Source of the DNA: Brevibacillus brevis NBRC 100599 | GTDB taxonomy: Bacteria; Bacillota; Bacilli; Brevibacillales; Brevibacillaceae | DNA: 64,000 nucleotides | Assembly (NCBI RefSeq): GCF_000010165.1 | Contig: NC_012491.1 | Coordinates: 5,093,001-5,157,000, forward strand | Reading direction: 5' to 3' | Program-made: the position numbers and the translations under genes | The notes under the pieces: model-generated | Databases searched by the model: none | What the model was told of the DNA's origin: nothing | What the model saw: only the letters and a program-made list of their open reading frames with translations | Shown here: piece by piece, positions 1 through 6,526 of the stretch | Numbering within the stretch: the first letter of the stretch is position 1 | Layout of the letters: each line of letters starts with the position of its first letter

Positions 1-966
1 TTTCTTCACTTCCGCATCATATTGCTTTTCGCGGCGAAGAATTTCTTTTTCCTCCAGCTCAATTTCCTTCTGCTTGCGGACGAGATCGACCTTCATCTCT
101 TCTTCTGTCACCTGCTGCTTGGCGACAGCTTCTTGCAGCTTGTAGGCTTGGTCCGCACTCGCCTTCGCTTTGTCCTGCTCTTGCTTAAACGCCGCTACCT
201 TCAGCTCTTTTTCCTTTTCAGCTTCGGCAATGTTCGTTTCCTTCAGCAGCTCTGCCTTGCGTGCCTCTTCCTCTGCCTGTGCCTGCTTGATCCGCGCTTC
301 TTTGTCCGCATCAGCCTGTGAGATGGTCGCATCGCGTTTTACTGCAGCGATTTGCGGTATTCCAAGCGCAGCTAAATAGCCGTTTTTGTCCCGGACATCC
401 TTGATGGTGAAGCTGACAACGGACAGCCCCATTTTTTTCAAATCCTTTGTTGCTACAGCTTGCACCTCTTGTGCGAATCGCTCACGGTTTTTGTAAATTT
501 CCTCCACCGTCATACTGCCGAGGATTGCCCGCAAATAGCCTTCGAGGACTTCCTGTGCTTCTCCGCGCAGTGCCTCGTCACTCTTGCCCATAAATTGCTC
601 GGATGCGGTCGCGATATCTTCAATCGAGCCGCCTACCTTGATGATTGCAACGCCATCTGCCATGACAGGAACGCCCTGCTCGGTGTACACCTCAGGAGTC
701 GATACGTCCAGCTTATGAGACAGAAGACTCAGAAAGTTTGCTTGTTGAAAAATAGGGAGGATAAATGCGCCGCCTCCGCGGACGATCTTCATTTTGCGCC
801 CGGATTCGTCACTGAGTACGTTTTTCGAGCCGAGATAGCTACCCGTCACGATCATGGCTTCATCTGCACCCACTGTTTTGTAACGGGCCCAAAAAGCAAT
901 ACCCAACACGAGAAAGACTGCGACGACAACACCTACTATGGTCAAAACGCCAGGATCTAACATCAT
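1..966 (-). CDS. floT: Flotillin-like protein FloT (YuaG), 3' end outside window
   Basis: Membrane scaffold protein of the SPFH/flotillin family, which organises functional membrane microdomains. The visible 322 codons show an N-terminal hydrophobic segment (about residues 6-25), then the SPFH domain, then from about residue 230 a long Ala/Glu/Lys-rich coiled coil (for example KEARIKQAQAEEEARKAE), as in B. subtilis YuaG. The C-terminus lies beyond position 1. The start ATG overlaps the stop of the upstream NfeD-like gene by 4 bp (ATGA), so the two are translationally coupled, as in the yuaF-yuaG pair. A second ATG directly follows the first. Confidence 0.93.
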   Translation of the reverse strand, partial: MMLDPGVLTIVGVVVAVFLVLGIAFWARYKTVGADEAMIVTGSYLGSKNVLSDESGRKMKIVRGGGAFILPIFQQANFLSLLSHKLDVSTPEVYTEQGVPVMADGVAIIKVGGSIEDIATASEQFMGKSDEALRGEAQEVLEGYLRAILGSMTVEEIYKNRERFAQEVQAVATKDLKKMGLSVVSFTIKDVRDKNGYLAALGIPQIAAVKRDATISQADADKEARIKQAQAEEEARKAELLKETNIAEAEKEKELKVAAFKQEQDKAKASADQAYKLQEAVAKQQVTEEEMKVDLVRKQKEIELEEKEILRREKQYDAEVKK

Positions 967-1502
967 TTCCCATCTCCTTCGCCAGATTCAGTGTAAAAGG
1001 GGATCACATACAAGACATGGTCACGGACCTCGACTACGACGACACGGGCTCCTTGCGGGATAACCTGGCCCTCAAGACTCGCTGCCATATGGTACGTGGT
1101 TCCACTAATCATCGGCAGCAGTACCTCTCCCAGTCCTTCTGCCGGGATCGTCGTCCCGACTTCGCCCAGCTTCCCTCCCAGTTGACTCATGGAATAGCTC
1201 GTGGAATTTTCCGCATGGCTCATCGGCTTTACCCACAGGAAGTAAGAAACAAGAGCCAAAGCGATACCAATGACAGCTGCCAGCATCAACACGACAAACG
1301 CACCGAGAGAAGTGTACCGAGATAACAGATACCCCGCTCCGCCAAAGGCAGTCATGCCGCTGACCAACAAAATAGGCTGTGCAAAAGGCAGATGCAGATG
1401 TCCCAGCCAATCCGAGAGCGCATCGCCAAACAACAGTGAGATGAGCGTGTAGAGTAGGCCAAGTACAAGGCAGACTATGTAGACGGTTTCAAGTACGCCC
1501 AC
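963..1502 (-). CDS. yuaF: NfeD-like membrane protein (YuaF type)
   Basis: Partner protein of flotillin. About 179 residues, with several hydrophobic segments in the first half (VYIVCLVLGLLYTLISLLF; ILLVSGMTAFGGAGYLL; FVVLMLAAVIGIALALVSYF) and a C-terminal small beta-barrel typical of NfeD C-terminal domains (LGEVGTTIPAEGLGEVLLP onward). The frame is open upstream to 1541, but I chose the GTG at 1502 because an AAAGGGGGG Shine-Dalgarno lies about 7 nt before it and the length then matches B. subtilis YuaF. It overlaps floT by 4 bp. The family supports membrane-domain integrity; its exact biochemical role is unsettled. Confidence 0.88.
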   Translation of the reverse strand: MGVLETVYIVCLVLGLLYTLISLLFGDALSDWLGHLHLPFAQPILLVSGMTAFGGAGYLLSRYTSLGAFVVLMLAAVIGIALALVSYFLWVKPMSHAENSTSYSMSQLGGKLGEVGTTIPAEGLGEVLLPMISGTTYHMAASLEGQVIPQGARVVVVEVRDHVLYVIPFYTESGEGDGK

Positions 1503-1590
1503 GACTGTCCCCCCCTTTCTAAAATTGCCTCTATAGTGCATACGAGTGAGGTGGAAAATAGTTTCATAAATAAGGAATTAATCCCTTTTC

Positions 1591-3027
1591 TTATTGCTTT
1601 TTCTGCTGAAGGACTTTTTGGATGCGTCGAACTCCTTCCTCGATGTTCGCCGGGCACTCCCACGAATAGGTCAGGCGCAGCCACCCCGCTTCCGCTCCAT
1701 AGACGCTGCCGGGTGTAAAAACAACGCCCTCTCTGACCGCATCATCCAGCAATTCTTTTTCGTCCCTGGGAGCAAGCAACCGACACCAAATATGATAGCT
1801 GCCACCCGGCTCATTCCATACCGCGTAATCGGAGAGATGCTTGTGCATAGCGCGTACCATCGTTTGTTGTTGCTCCAACAAGTAACGAGACATTCGCTCC
1901 TGCTGATTGTTCCAGCTCTTTCGCTCAACAAATCGCCGGGCGAATTGCTGGGAGACGCTGCTCGTGCCAAAATCCATTTGCTGCTTGGCATCGGCTAGTC
2001 TTTCTACGACAGATCTTGGTCCCACCAGCCAGCCAATTCGCAAGCCTGGCGCAATCGTTTTCGAAAGACTCCCGACGTACAGAACAGCCCCCGTCTTATC
2101 GATGGCTTTGATCGGCTTGGGCGGTTTAGGGCTTCCAGCCAGTGTAAGTGCCCCGTAAGCATCGTCCTCTACGAGTGGCAGGCGCAGCTCCTGACAAATA
2201 TCGAGCAGCTCAGATCGCCGTGCCTTGCTTAAAATCGTCCCGGTTGGATTATGATAGGTCGGGTTCACGAAAACCATGCGAATGCGATGCTCCCGATGCA
2301 ATTCGTAGACAGCCTCGGGTACAATTCCGTTCTCATCCATCGGCAAGCGAAATAAACGCAGGCCAGCTGAACTAAATAAGGGCAAGGAATACGAATAAGA
2401 GGGTCCCTCCATTGCGATTGCATCTCCAGGATTCAAAAGACATAGTGTAATGAGATGCAATGCCTGCTGCGCCCCTGACGTCACCAAAATTTCATCGGGG
2501 GAAGCGTGAATGCCGTAGTTTTCTTGCAGATGCACAGCCAGTGCCTCACGCAGACGCGGCTCCCCCTTTGGATGCGCGTAGCCCAGCTCAAGCCTGATCC
2601 CGTTTTCTTCCCCCGGCGGCGTTGGTATCAAAGACGGGATCATCGTCGTTGCCAATTCTGCCTTTGCCAGATTGATGATCGAGGAATCGAAGCACGCATC
2701 CTGAATGCGTTTCGCGAGTGGATAGGCTGGCAAGAATGCCCCGCCATTCGTGTAGGTGTACCAGTTTGGCATTTGTTTGACGCCCCACAGATCACGACTG
2801 ACCCAAGTCCCGCTCCCTTGCCACGATTGTAAAATACCTTTTGCCCGCAATTCTTCGTACGCTGCCGATACCGTCCCACGATTGACGCCAAAGCGTCGTG
2901 CCAACACTCTTTCCGGCGGCAGAGATGTACCTGGGGACAGCACTCCTAGCACAATCTGTCGTTCCAGCTCTTTGGCGATTTGTATATAGATCGGAACTCC
3001 CGCATCTTTGTCTGGCTTCCATTCCAT
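1591..3027 (-). CDS. MocR-type GntR/aminotransferase-fold transcription regulator
   Basis: Chimeric regulator with an N-terminal GntR winged helix (about residues 10-75: GVPIYIQIAKELERQI, then LPPERVLARRFGVNRGTVSAAYEEL) joined to a fold-type I PLP-dependent aminotransferase domain. The PLP lysine is in the YVGSLSKTIAPGLRIGW motif. Regulators of this class bind PLP or an amino acid ligand and control a neighbouring transporter or enzyme. The open frame runs up to 3102, but the ATG at 3027 has GGAGG 10 nt upstream and begins the normal GntR domain. It is divergent from an EamA exporter, its likely target; direct repeats lie in the shared intergenic region. The ligand is unknown. Confidence 0.9.
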   Translation of the reverse strand: MEWKPDKDAGVPIYIQIAKELERQIVLGVLSPGTSLPPERVLARRFGVNRGTVSAAYEELRAKGILQSWQGSGTWVSRDLWGVKQMPNWYTYTNGGAFLPAYPLAKRIQDACFDSSIINLAKAELATTMIPSLIPTPPGEENGIRLELGYAHPKGEPRLREALAVHLQENYGIHASPDEILVTSGAQQALHLITLCLLNPGDAIAMEGPSYSYSLPLFSSAGLRLFRLPMDENGIVPEAVYELHREHRIRMVFVNPTYHNPTGTILSKARRSELLDICQELRLPLVEDDAYGALTLAGSPKPPKPIKAIDKTGAVLYVGSLSKTIAPGLRIGWLVGPRSVVERLADAKQQMDFGTSSVSQQFARRFVERKSWNNQQERMSRYLLEQQQTMVRAMHKHLSDYAVWNEPGGSYHIWCRLLAPRDEKELLDDAVREGVVFTPGSVYGAEAGWLRLTYSWECPANIEEGVRRIQKVLQQKKQ

Positions 3028-3076
3028 TCTGATCCGTCCTCCACACTTCCTGTTTTCATTTTCCTCCCTTTCGACA

Positions 3077-3108
3077 AATTGGCTTACTGATCCTGCTGCC
3101 AATTGGCT
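3077..3108. promoter_or_regulatory. Direct repeats, candidate MocR operator
   Basis: Two exact AATTGGCT copies at 3077-3084 and 3101-3108, 24 bp apart start to start, lie between the divergent MocR regulator and EamA transporter genes. MocR/PdxR proteins commonly bind direct repeats in such intergenic regions. A TATACT hexamer at 3117-3122 may be the -10 box of the transporter promoter; no good -35 accompanies it, as expected for an activated promoter. Function is inferred. Confidence 0.5.
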
Positions 3109-3179
3109 CTACCGTTTATACTCGGTCGCCTCTAAGATGAAACAACACAAACTTTTAATCGACAAAGGATGGGATTCGG

Positions 3180-4121
3180 ATGAGCACACAGCTTCCTATC
3201 GAGAAGCAAGTCCTACCAAAAGAGCAGCCAATCACTTCTGACCAGCTGCATACAGAGAAAATGGGCTTGCTATATGGCTTCATCGGGGTGCTTAGCTTCA
3301 GCTTGACCTTGCCTGTAACGAAGATGGTTGTTACCGTACTCTCTCCCCTCTCGGCAGGGCTGGGACGAGCGTTGGTCGCGGCTGTACTGGCTGCTTTGGT
3401 GCTCCTACTAAAACGAGTTCCGTTTCCCACCTGGCAAGAGACCAAGAAACTGTTTCTCGTATCCGCCGGAGTAGTAGCAGGCTTCCCGTTTTTCTCGTCG
3501 TGGGCGATGGAAAGAGTACCCGCTACGCATGGCGCAGTCATCATCGCACTATTGCCATTGGCCACAGCTGGCGCAGCGATATTTTTTTCAGGAGAACGCC
3601 CCACCCGGAAGTATTGGATTTCCAGTGTGATCGCCTGTGTGACGATTCTCGCCTACGCGATCAGTTCTGGCTTTGGTGCCCTCCAATGGGCGGATCTCGC
3701 CTTGCTCGGGGCGGTCATCAGTGCGGCTATCGGATACGCTGTCGGCGGTGAGCTCTCCAAGACAATGGGTGGCTGGCAGGTCATCAGTTGGTCGTTGATC
3801 TTTGCCTTTCCTTTTCTCGTCGTTCCGCTCACAGGTCCTTTGCTCACTGACTTAAAACAAGCCACTTGGCCTGTCTGGCTCGGTTTTGGCTATATTAGCG
3901 TGATTAGTATGTTCCTCGGTTTTTTCGCGTGGTATCACGGCCTGGCAATCGGCGGCGTCTCCAAGGTCAGTCAAATTCAATACCTTCAACCCTTTTTATC
4001 AATCATCGCAGCCTGGCTCCTCCTGTCAGAGCCATTGACACTCGGTGCTGTTCTCTCCGCTGTCATTGTCGTGTTGGCTGTCGCAAAAGGAAGAAAAGCT
4101 TCCGTACAGCAAAAAGCGTAA
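3180..4121 (+). CDS. EamA/DMT-family membrane exporter
   Basis: Ten-helix drug/metabolite transporter of 313 residues with two EamA repeats (about residues 28-160 and 175-305). Hydrophobic segments run throughout, beginning GLLYGFIGVLSFSLTLPVTK and ending with LSAVIVVLAVAKG. Members export amino acids or other small metabolites; the substrate cannot be read from the sequence. Divergent from a MocR regulator that probably controls it. The GGATGGGATTCGG stretch before the ATG is a modest ribosome site. A hydrophilic N-terminus of about 25 residues precedes the first helix. Confidence 0.9.
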   Translation: MSTQLPIEKQVLPKEQPITSDQLHTEKMGLLYGFIGVLSFSLTLPVTKMVVTVLSPLSAGLGRALVAAVLAALVLLLKRVPFPTWQETKKLFLVSAGVVAGFPFFSSWAMERVPATHGAVIIALLPLATAGAAIFFSGERPTRKYWISSVIACVTILAYAISSGFGALQWADLALLGAVISAAIGYAVGGELSKTMGGWQVISWSLIFAFPFLVVPLTGPLLTDLKQATWPVWLGFGYISVISMFLGFFAWYHGLAIGGVSKVSQIQYLQPFLSIIAAWLLLSEPLTLGAVLSAVIVVLAVAKGRKASVQQKA

Positions 4122-4130
4122 GAAAAAGAA

Positions 4131-4173
4131 ACACCGCTCCTCTCACTAGGAAAAGGGCGGTGTCTCTTGTTTT
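4131..4173. terminator. Bidirectional intrinsic terminator
   Basis: ACACCGC pairs with GCGGTGT (4131-4163), with A-rich sequence before and a T-rich stretch after. It sits between the convergent EamA exporter and Nudix genes and can serve both; it runs into the Nudix stop codon. Confidence 0.75.
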
Positions 4174-4637
4174 TATTCTGCCCGGCTCAGCATATTTCCC
4201 AAGTACATCGGTTGATAAGTGGGATCAGACAAGACTTGCTTGACTTGATCCGGGCGTGTTTTGTGGTCGTTCGGCAGTTGTTTCCACTCGTCTAGCGTGA
4301 CCCAGCCTGCCCATTCGATCTCTTCATCGACAATACCACCTGGCGTTGGGTTTGTCTCTTCACCGACGAGCTTCGCCAGAACTCCTACTCCGACTGTATG
4401 CTTTCCGTTCCCTTCCTGATCGATCCGATCGTCTATCCAGATCAATCGCTCCATCTCCACGAGGAGTCCGGTCTCTTCCATCACTTCTCTTTTCGCCGCG
4501 TCTGGAATCGCCTCTAAATATTCTACGATTCCCCCTGGCAGGTTGTAAAAGATGCCTCGTTGTGTCTGCTCACGGATGAGGAGGACTTTCCCTTCGTGTT
4601 CAACTACTACGGTGACTCTCAAGCGAATCGCTGACAT
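4173..4637 (-). CDS. Nudix hydrolase
   Basis: Small hydrolase (about 154 residues) of nucleoside diphosphate-X compounds. The Nudix box is complete: GGIVEYLE, then a seven-residue gap, then REVMEETGLL (about residues 36-58), giving the GX5EX7REUXEEXGU pattern with the metal-binding glutamates present. The frame is open to 4679, which would overlap the upstream gene, but the ATG at 4637 has GAAGGGAGCG upstream and starts the canonical beta strand SAIRLRVTVVVEHEG. It follows the SUFU-like gene by 16 nt and is probably co-transcribed. The substrate is not predictable. Confidence 0.88.
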   Translation of the reverse strand: MSAIRLRVTVVVEHEGKVLLIREQTQRGIFYNLPGGIVEYLEAIPDAAKREVMEETGLLVEMERLIWIDDRIDQEGNGKHTVGVGVLAKLVGEETNPTPGGIVDEEIEWAGWVTLDEWKQLPNDHKTRPDQVKQVLSDPTYQPMYLGNMLSRAE

Positions 4638-4653
4638 TTCGCTCGCTCCCTTC

Positions 4654-5190
4654 TCAGATGGCAGGCGTACGCGTAACATTCAGGGAATCGACACCGGAGT
4701 GCGCTAACCATTCCTGTAATGCTATAAGTCCATATTGTTCCAAAAACTTTGCTTCAGAATCCGCGATGGCATGAAGCATCATGAACCTGATTACGTCCTT
4801 GCCGTTTGTATAATATTCAAGTCCAGCCTCTTCATAATAGGCAGGGGTCAGTACCATATGATTCAAAACCGATTTTTCCACGATTGTATCCCCAAGCGAA
4901 AAGACGCTTCCAGACTCCAAGCGGGTAGATTGACTCTCCCACTGACGAATTACCTGGGCTGCTATTCTTGCCAAATGTGTGATCATTCTCTGCTCAAACT
5001 GATAGGAATAGGCGAGGTACTCTGTAGCCCCCATCTTGTGCAGCTCAAGTGTGGCGTACGTCCACCATCCTCGCTTGCGCGTAGCCGGATAGACGGCAAC
5101 CAGGATATCCGCATCCTCGGATTGATACAGATCGCCTTGACTCCCAAAAAAGCGGTGGCAATGATCCATTAATTGCTTTACCACTATCAT
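4654..5190 (-). CDS. Suppressor-of-fused-like (SUFU) domain protein
   Basis: A 178-residue soluble protein whose pattern (ADILVAVYPATRKRGWWTYATLELHKM, then conserved Tyr/Leu-rich helices and a central FSLGDTIV) resembles bacterial suppressor-of-fused domain proteins, a family often found as immunity or accessory proteins of polymorphic toxins. No toxin gene is adjacent; the downstream neighbour is a Nudix hydrolase. No signal peptide or membrane segment. GGAGCGGGG about 10 nt before the ATG is a plausible ribosome site. Family assignment is by recalled pattern only and the role is unknown. Confidence 0.6.
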   Translation of the reverse strand: MIVVKQLMDHCHRFFGSQGDLYQSEDADILVAVYPATRKRGWWTYATLELHKMGATEYLAYSYQFEQRMITHLARIAAQVIRQWESQSTRLESGSVFSLGDTIVEKSVLNHMVLTPAYYEEAGLEYYTNGKDVIRFMMLHAIADSEAKFLEQYGLIALQEWLAHSGVDSLNVTRTPAI

Positions 5191-5397
5191 ATGTGCAACC
5201 CCGCTCCAGTAAGTATGAAAACCTTTACAGCTACCTATTCATAGAAGGGCAACAGCGCATTTGTAAAAGGTTTGTGCTCGCCCGAAAAAAGCATGCCTGG
5301 ATACGTAGGCATACTTCGTTGATGGTAGGCAGCGCTATCTTGTATATACGAACATTTTATCATTGTGCGGGGTGAATGTACATGTTTGAACACGTAC

Positions 5398-5424
5398 AAA
5401 AAAGCCCCCGGTTATCCCGAGGGC
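5398..5424 (-). terminator. Intrinsic terminator (minus strand)
   Basis: Read on the minus strand, GCCCtCGG pairs with CCGgGGGC around a short loop and is followed by six T. It lies about 11 nt downstream of the stop of the small minus-strand frame ending at 5436. Confidence 0.7.
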
Positions 5425-5435
5425 ATTGTTTTTGT

Positions 5436-5546
5436 TTATTTCGTGACTTTCACCAAAACCGTCATGTTTTTTCCTTGGTACTTCACCTTAAGCTTCGTTG
5501 CCATCGGCGTAAAACTCATACAGCTTAAAGTAGAATGTCTATTCAT
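5436..5546 (-). CDS. Short ORF or gene remnant before a terminator
   Basis: A 36-codon frame ending TKLKVKYQGKNMTVLVKVTK. The C-terminus looks protein-like, with alternating basic and hydrophobic residues, and a strong terminator follows immediately. No convincing ribosome site precedes the ATG at 5546 or the internal ATG at 5519. It could be the 3' end of a decayed gene or a small protein. I do not recognise it. Confidence 0.3.
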   Translation of the reverse strand: MNRHSTLSCMSFTPMATKLKVKYQGKNMTVLVKVTK

Positions 5547-5624
5547 TCGTCGTCTAACTAAAGTTAATGGCAAGTAACCAATATTCCCCATTTACGTAAT
5601 AAAACGTGAAGGAGTGAATTCCGC

Positions 5625-5801
5625 ATGTCCGACTTCGTATCAATCCTACTGATAGCACTGCCCCTACTTAGTTGGGGGTTTATCGTAAATTCCCAGTCCC
5701 TTCGTAAAAGATGGCTGTATGTATTGTTCACATTCATCATTTTTTGGGGGATTGTCGGATTAGATTATTACTTTGACCCTCCACCTCCTCACGATGAGTA
5801 A
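5625..5801 (+). CDS. Small membrane protein, 58 aa
   Basis: Begins MSDFVSILLIALPLLSWGF and ends YYFDPPPPHDE. Two hydrophobic segments (about residues 4-20 and 30-48) are separated by a basic turn (SQSLRKRW), suggesting a two-helix hairpin. GAAGGAG lies 9 nt before the ATG. First of several short membrane-protein genes in an AT-richer stretch. Function unknown. Confidence 0.6.
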   Translation: MSDFVSILLIALPLLSWGFIVNSQSLRKRWLYVLFTFIIFWGIVGLDYYFDPPPPHDE

Positions 5802-5861
5802 TTATGAACTACGGTGATAATTCTCTTATATATCAACTTGAATACAGGGAGTCATTTATCT

Positions 5862-6218
5862 ATGAAATTATTTTTGAAGCTCACAATGGGCATTTTAGCA
5901 ACTGGCTGGTTCTTTCTTCTTTGGTGTAAGCAAATGCTTCTTGCAAGTGACATTCCAGTAACAATTTCATTCGATGAAATGCAAGCTTTCCTTCAGATTT
6001 TTAGCATTTCTACTATCCTTGCTCTTGTTTATATCAGGTTTGTTAATGATGCAAAATTGCATTATTTTCTTGTAATCCCCATCCTACTATGGAGTGTGAA
6101 CACAATTCAGGATTTGAAGTACAATTACCATCCATACGATACATTGATAAGCTGTGTAAGTCTTATTGGATGTTTGCTTATCTTTTTATACTCAATAGTA
6201 AGACAGCGTCATAAGTGA
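5862..6218 (+). CDS. Hypothetical four-helix membrane protein
   Basis: A 118-residue protein with four hydrophobic segments (near LKLTMGILATGWFFLLW, FLQIFSISTILALVYI, YFLVIPILLWSVN and LISCVSLIGCLLIFLYSI) and a basic C-terminus (VRQRHK). The frame is open from 5814, but the ATG at 5862 has GGGAG about 11 nt upstream and gives a natural membrane-protein start. AT-rich relative to the core genes. No family recognised. Confidence 0.62.
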   Translation: MKLFLKLTMGILATGWFFLLWCKQMLLASDIPVTISFDEMQAFLQIFSISTILALVYIRFVNDAKLHYFLVIPILLWSVNTIQDLKYNYHPYDTLISCVSLIGCLLIFLYSIVRQRHK

Positions 6219-6282
6219 AACTGACTCGATCATTACAACTTTGACATGGTATGATTTAGGAAACGCTTTTGGAGGTGTTCCC

Positions 6283-6360
6283 GTGTTTAAAAAGTTTCAG
6301 GAATACACTTACATCGCAGTTATGTCCATTGCGTTTGTCATCGATTGGATAGCTTCATAG
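6283..6360 (+). CDS. Very short hydrophobic peptide, 25 aa
   Basis: GTG start with GGAGG 7 nt upstream; the peptide begins MFKKFQEYTYIAVMSIAF and has one hydrophobic stretch. An intrinsic terminator starts 15 nt after the stop. The pairing of ribosome site and terminator supports a translated small gene. Size and hydrophobicity recall type I toxins, but no antisense RNA promoter could be identified, so that is speculation. Confidence 0.45.
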   Translation: MFKKFQEYTYIAVMSIAFVIDWIAS

Positions 6361-6374
6361 AAGGATTTCTTTTG

Positions 6375-6404
6375 CCCGATCTCATGGTCGGGTTTTCATT
6401 TTTT
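6375..6404 (+). terminator. Intrinsic terminator
   Basis: CCCGAT and ATGGTCGGG arms around a short loop, followed by TTTTCATTTTTT. Ends the unit containing the 25-codon gene. Confidence 0.75.
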
Positions 6405-6433
6405 CCTCGCTGTGCTTGATCCACTATATTAAT

Positions 6434-6515
6434 AAAAAATACGTATCTGAACGAATCAGACACGTATTTACACGTTACAAAACAATTATCCGATAGAACC
6501 TTCTATCTCGAACTT
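6434..6515 (-). repeat. Duplicated sufB 3' end plus terminator (left copy)
   Basis: About 80 bp nearly identical to 12223-12305, in the same orientation, with roughly nine differences and one indel. On the minus strand it encodes the last nine SufB residues (KFEIEGSIG and stop, versus KFEMEGSIG in the intact gene) followed by the same long terminator hairpin containing CGTGTCTGA/TCAGACACG-type arms. The coding part differs only at synonymous or conservative positions, so it appears to come from a once-functional sufB allele. Together with the right copy it brackets the two-component/ABC module. Confidence 0.85.
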
Positions 6516-6526
6516 GCATGCTTCGA

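Noticed and set aside
5365-5577. 70-codon plus-strand frame
   Set aside because: It crosses a terminator hairpin and the opposite-strand frame; no good ribosome site.
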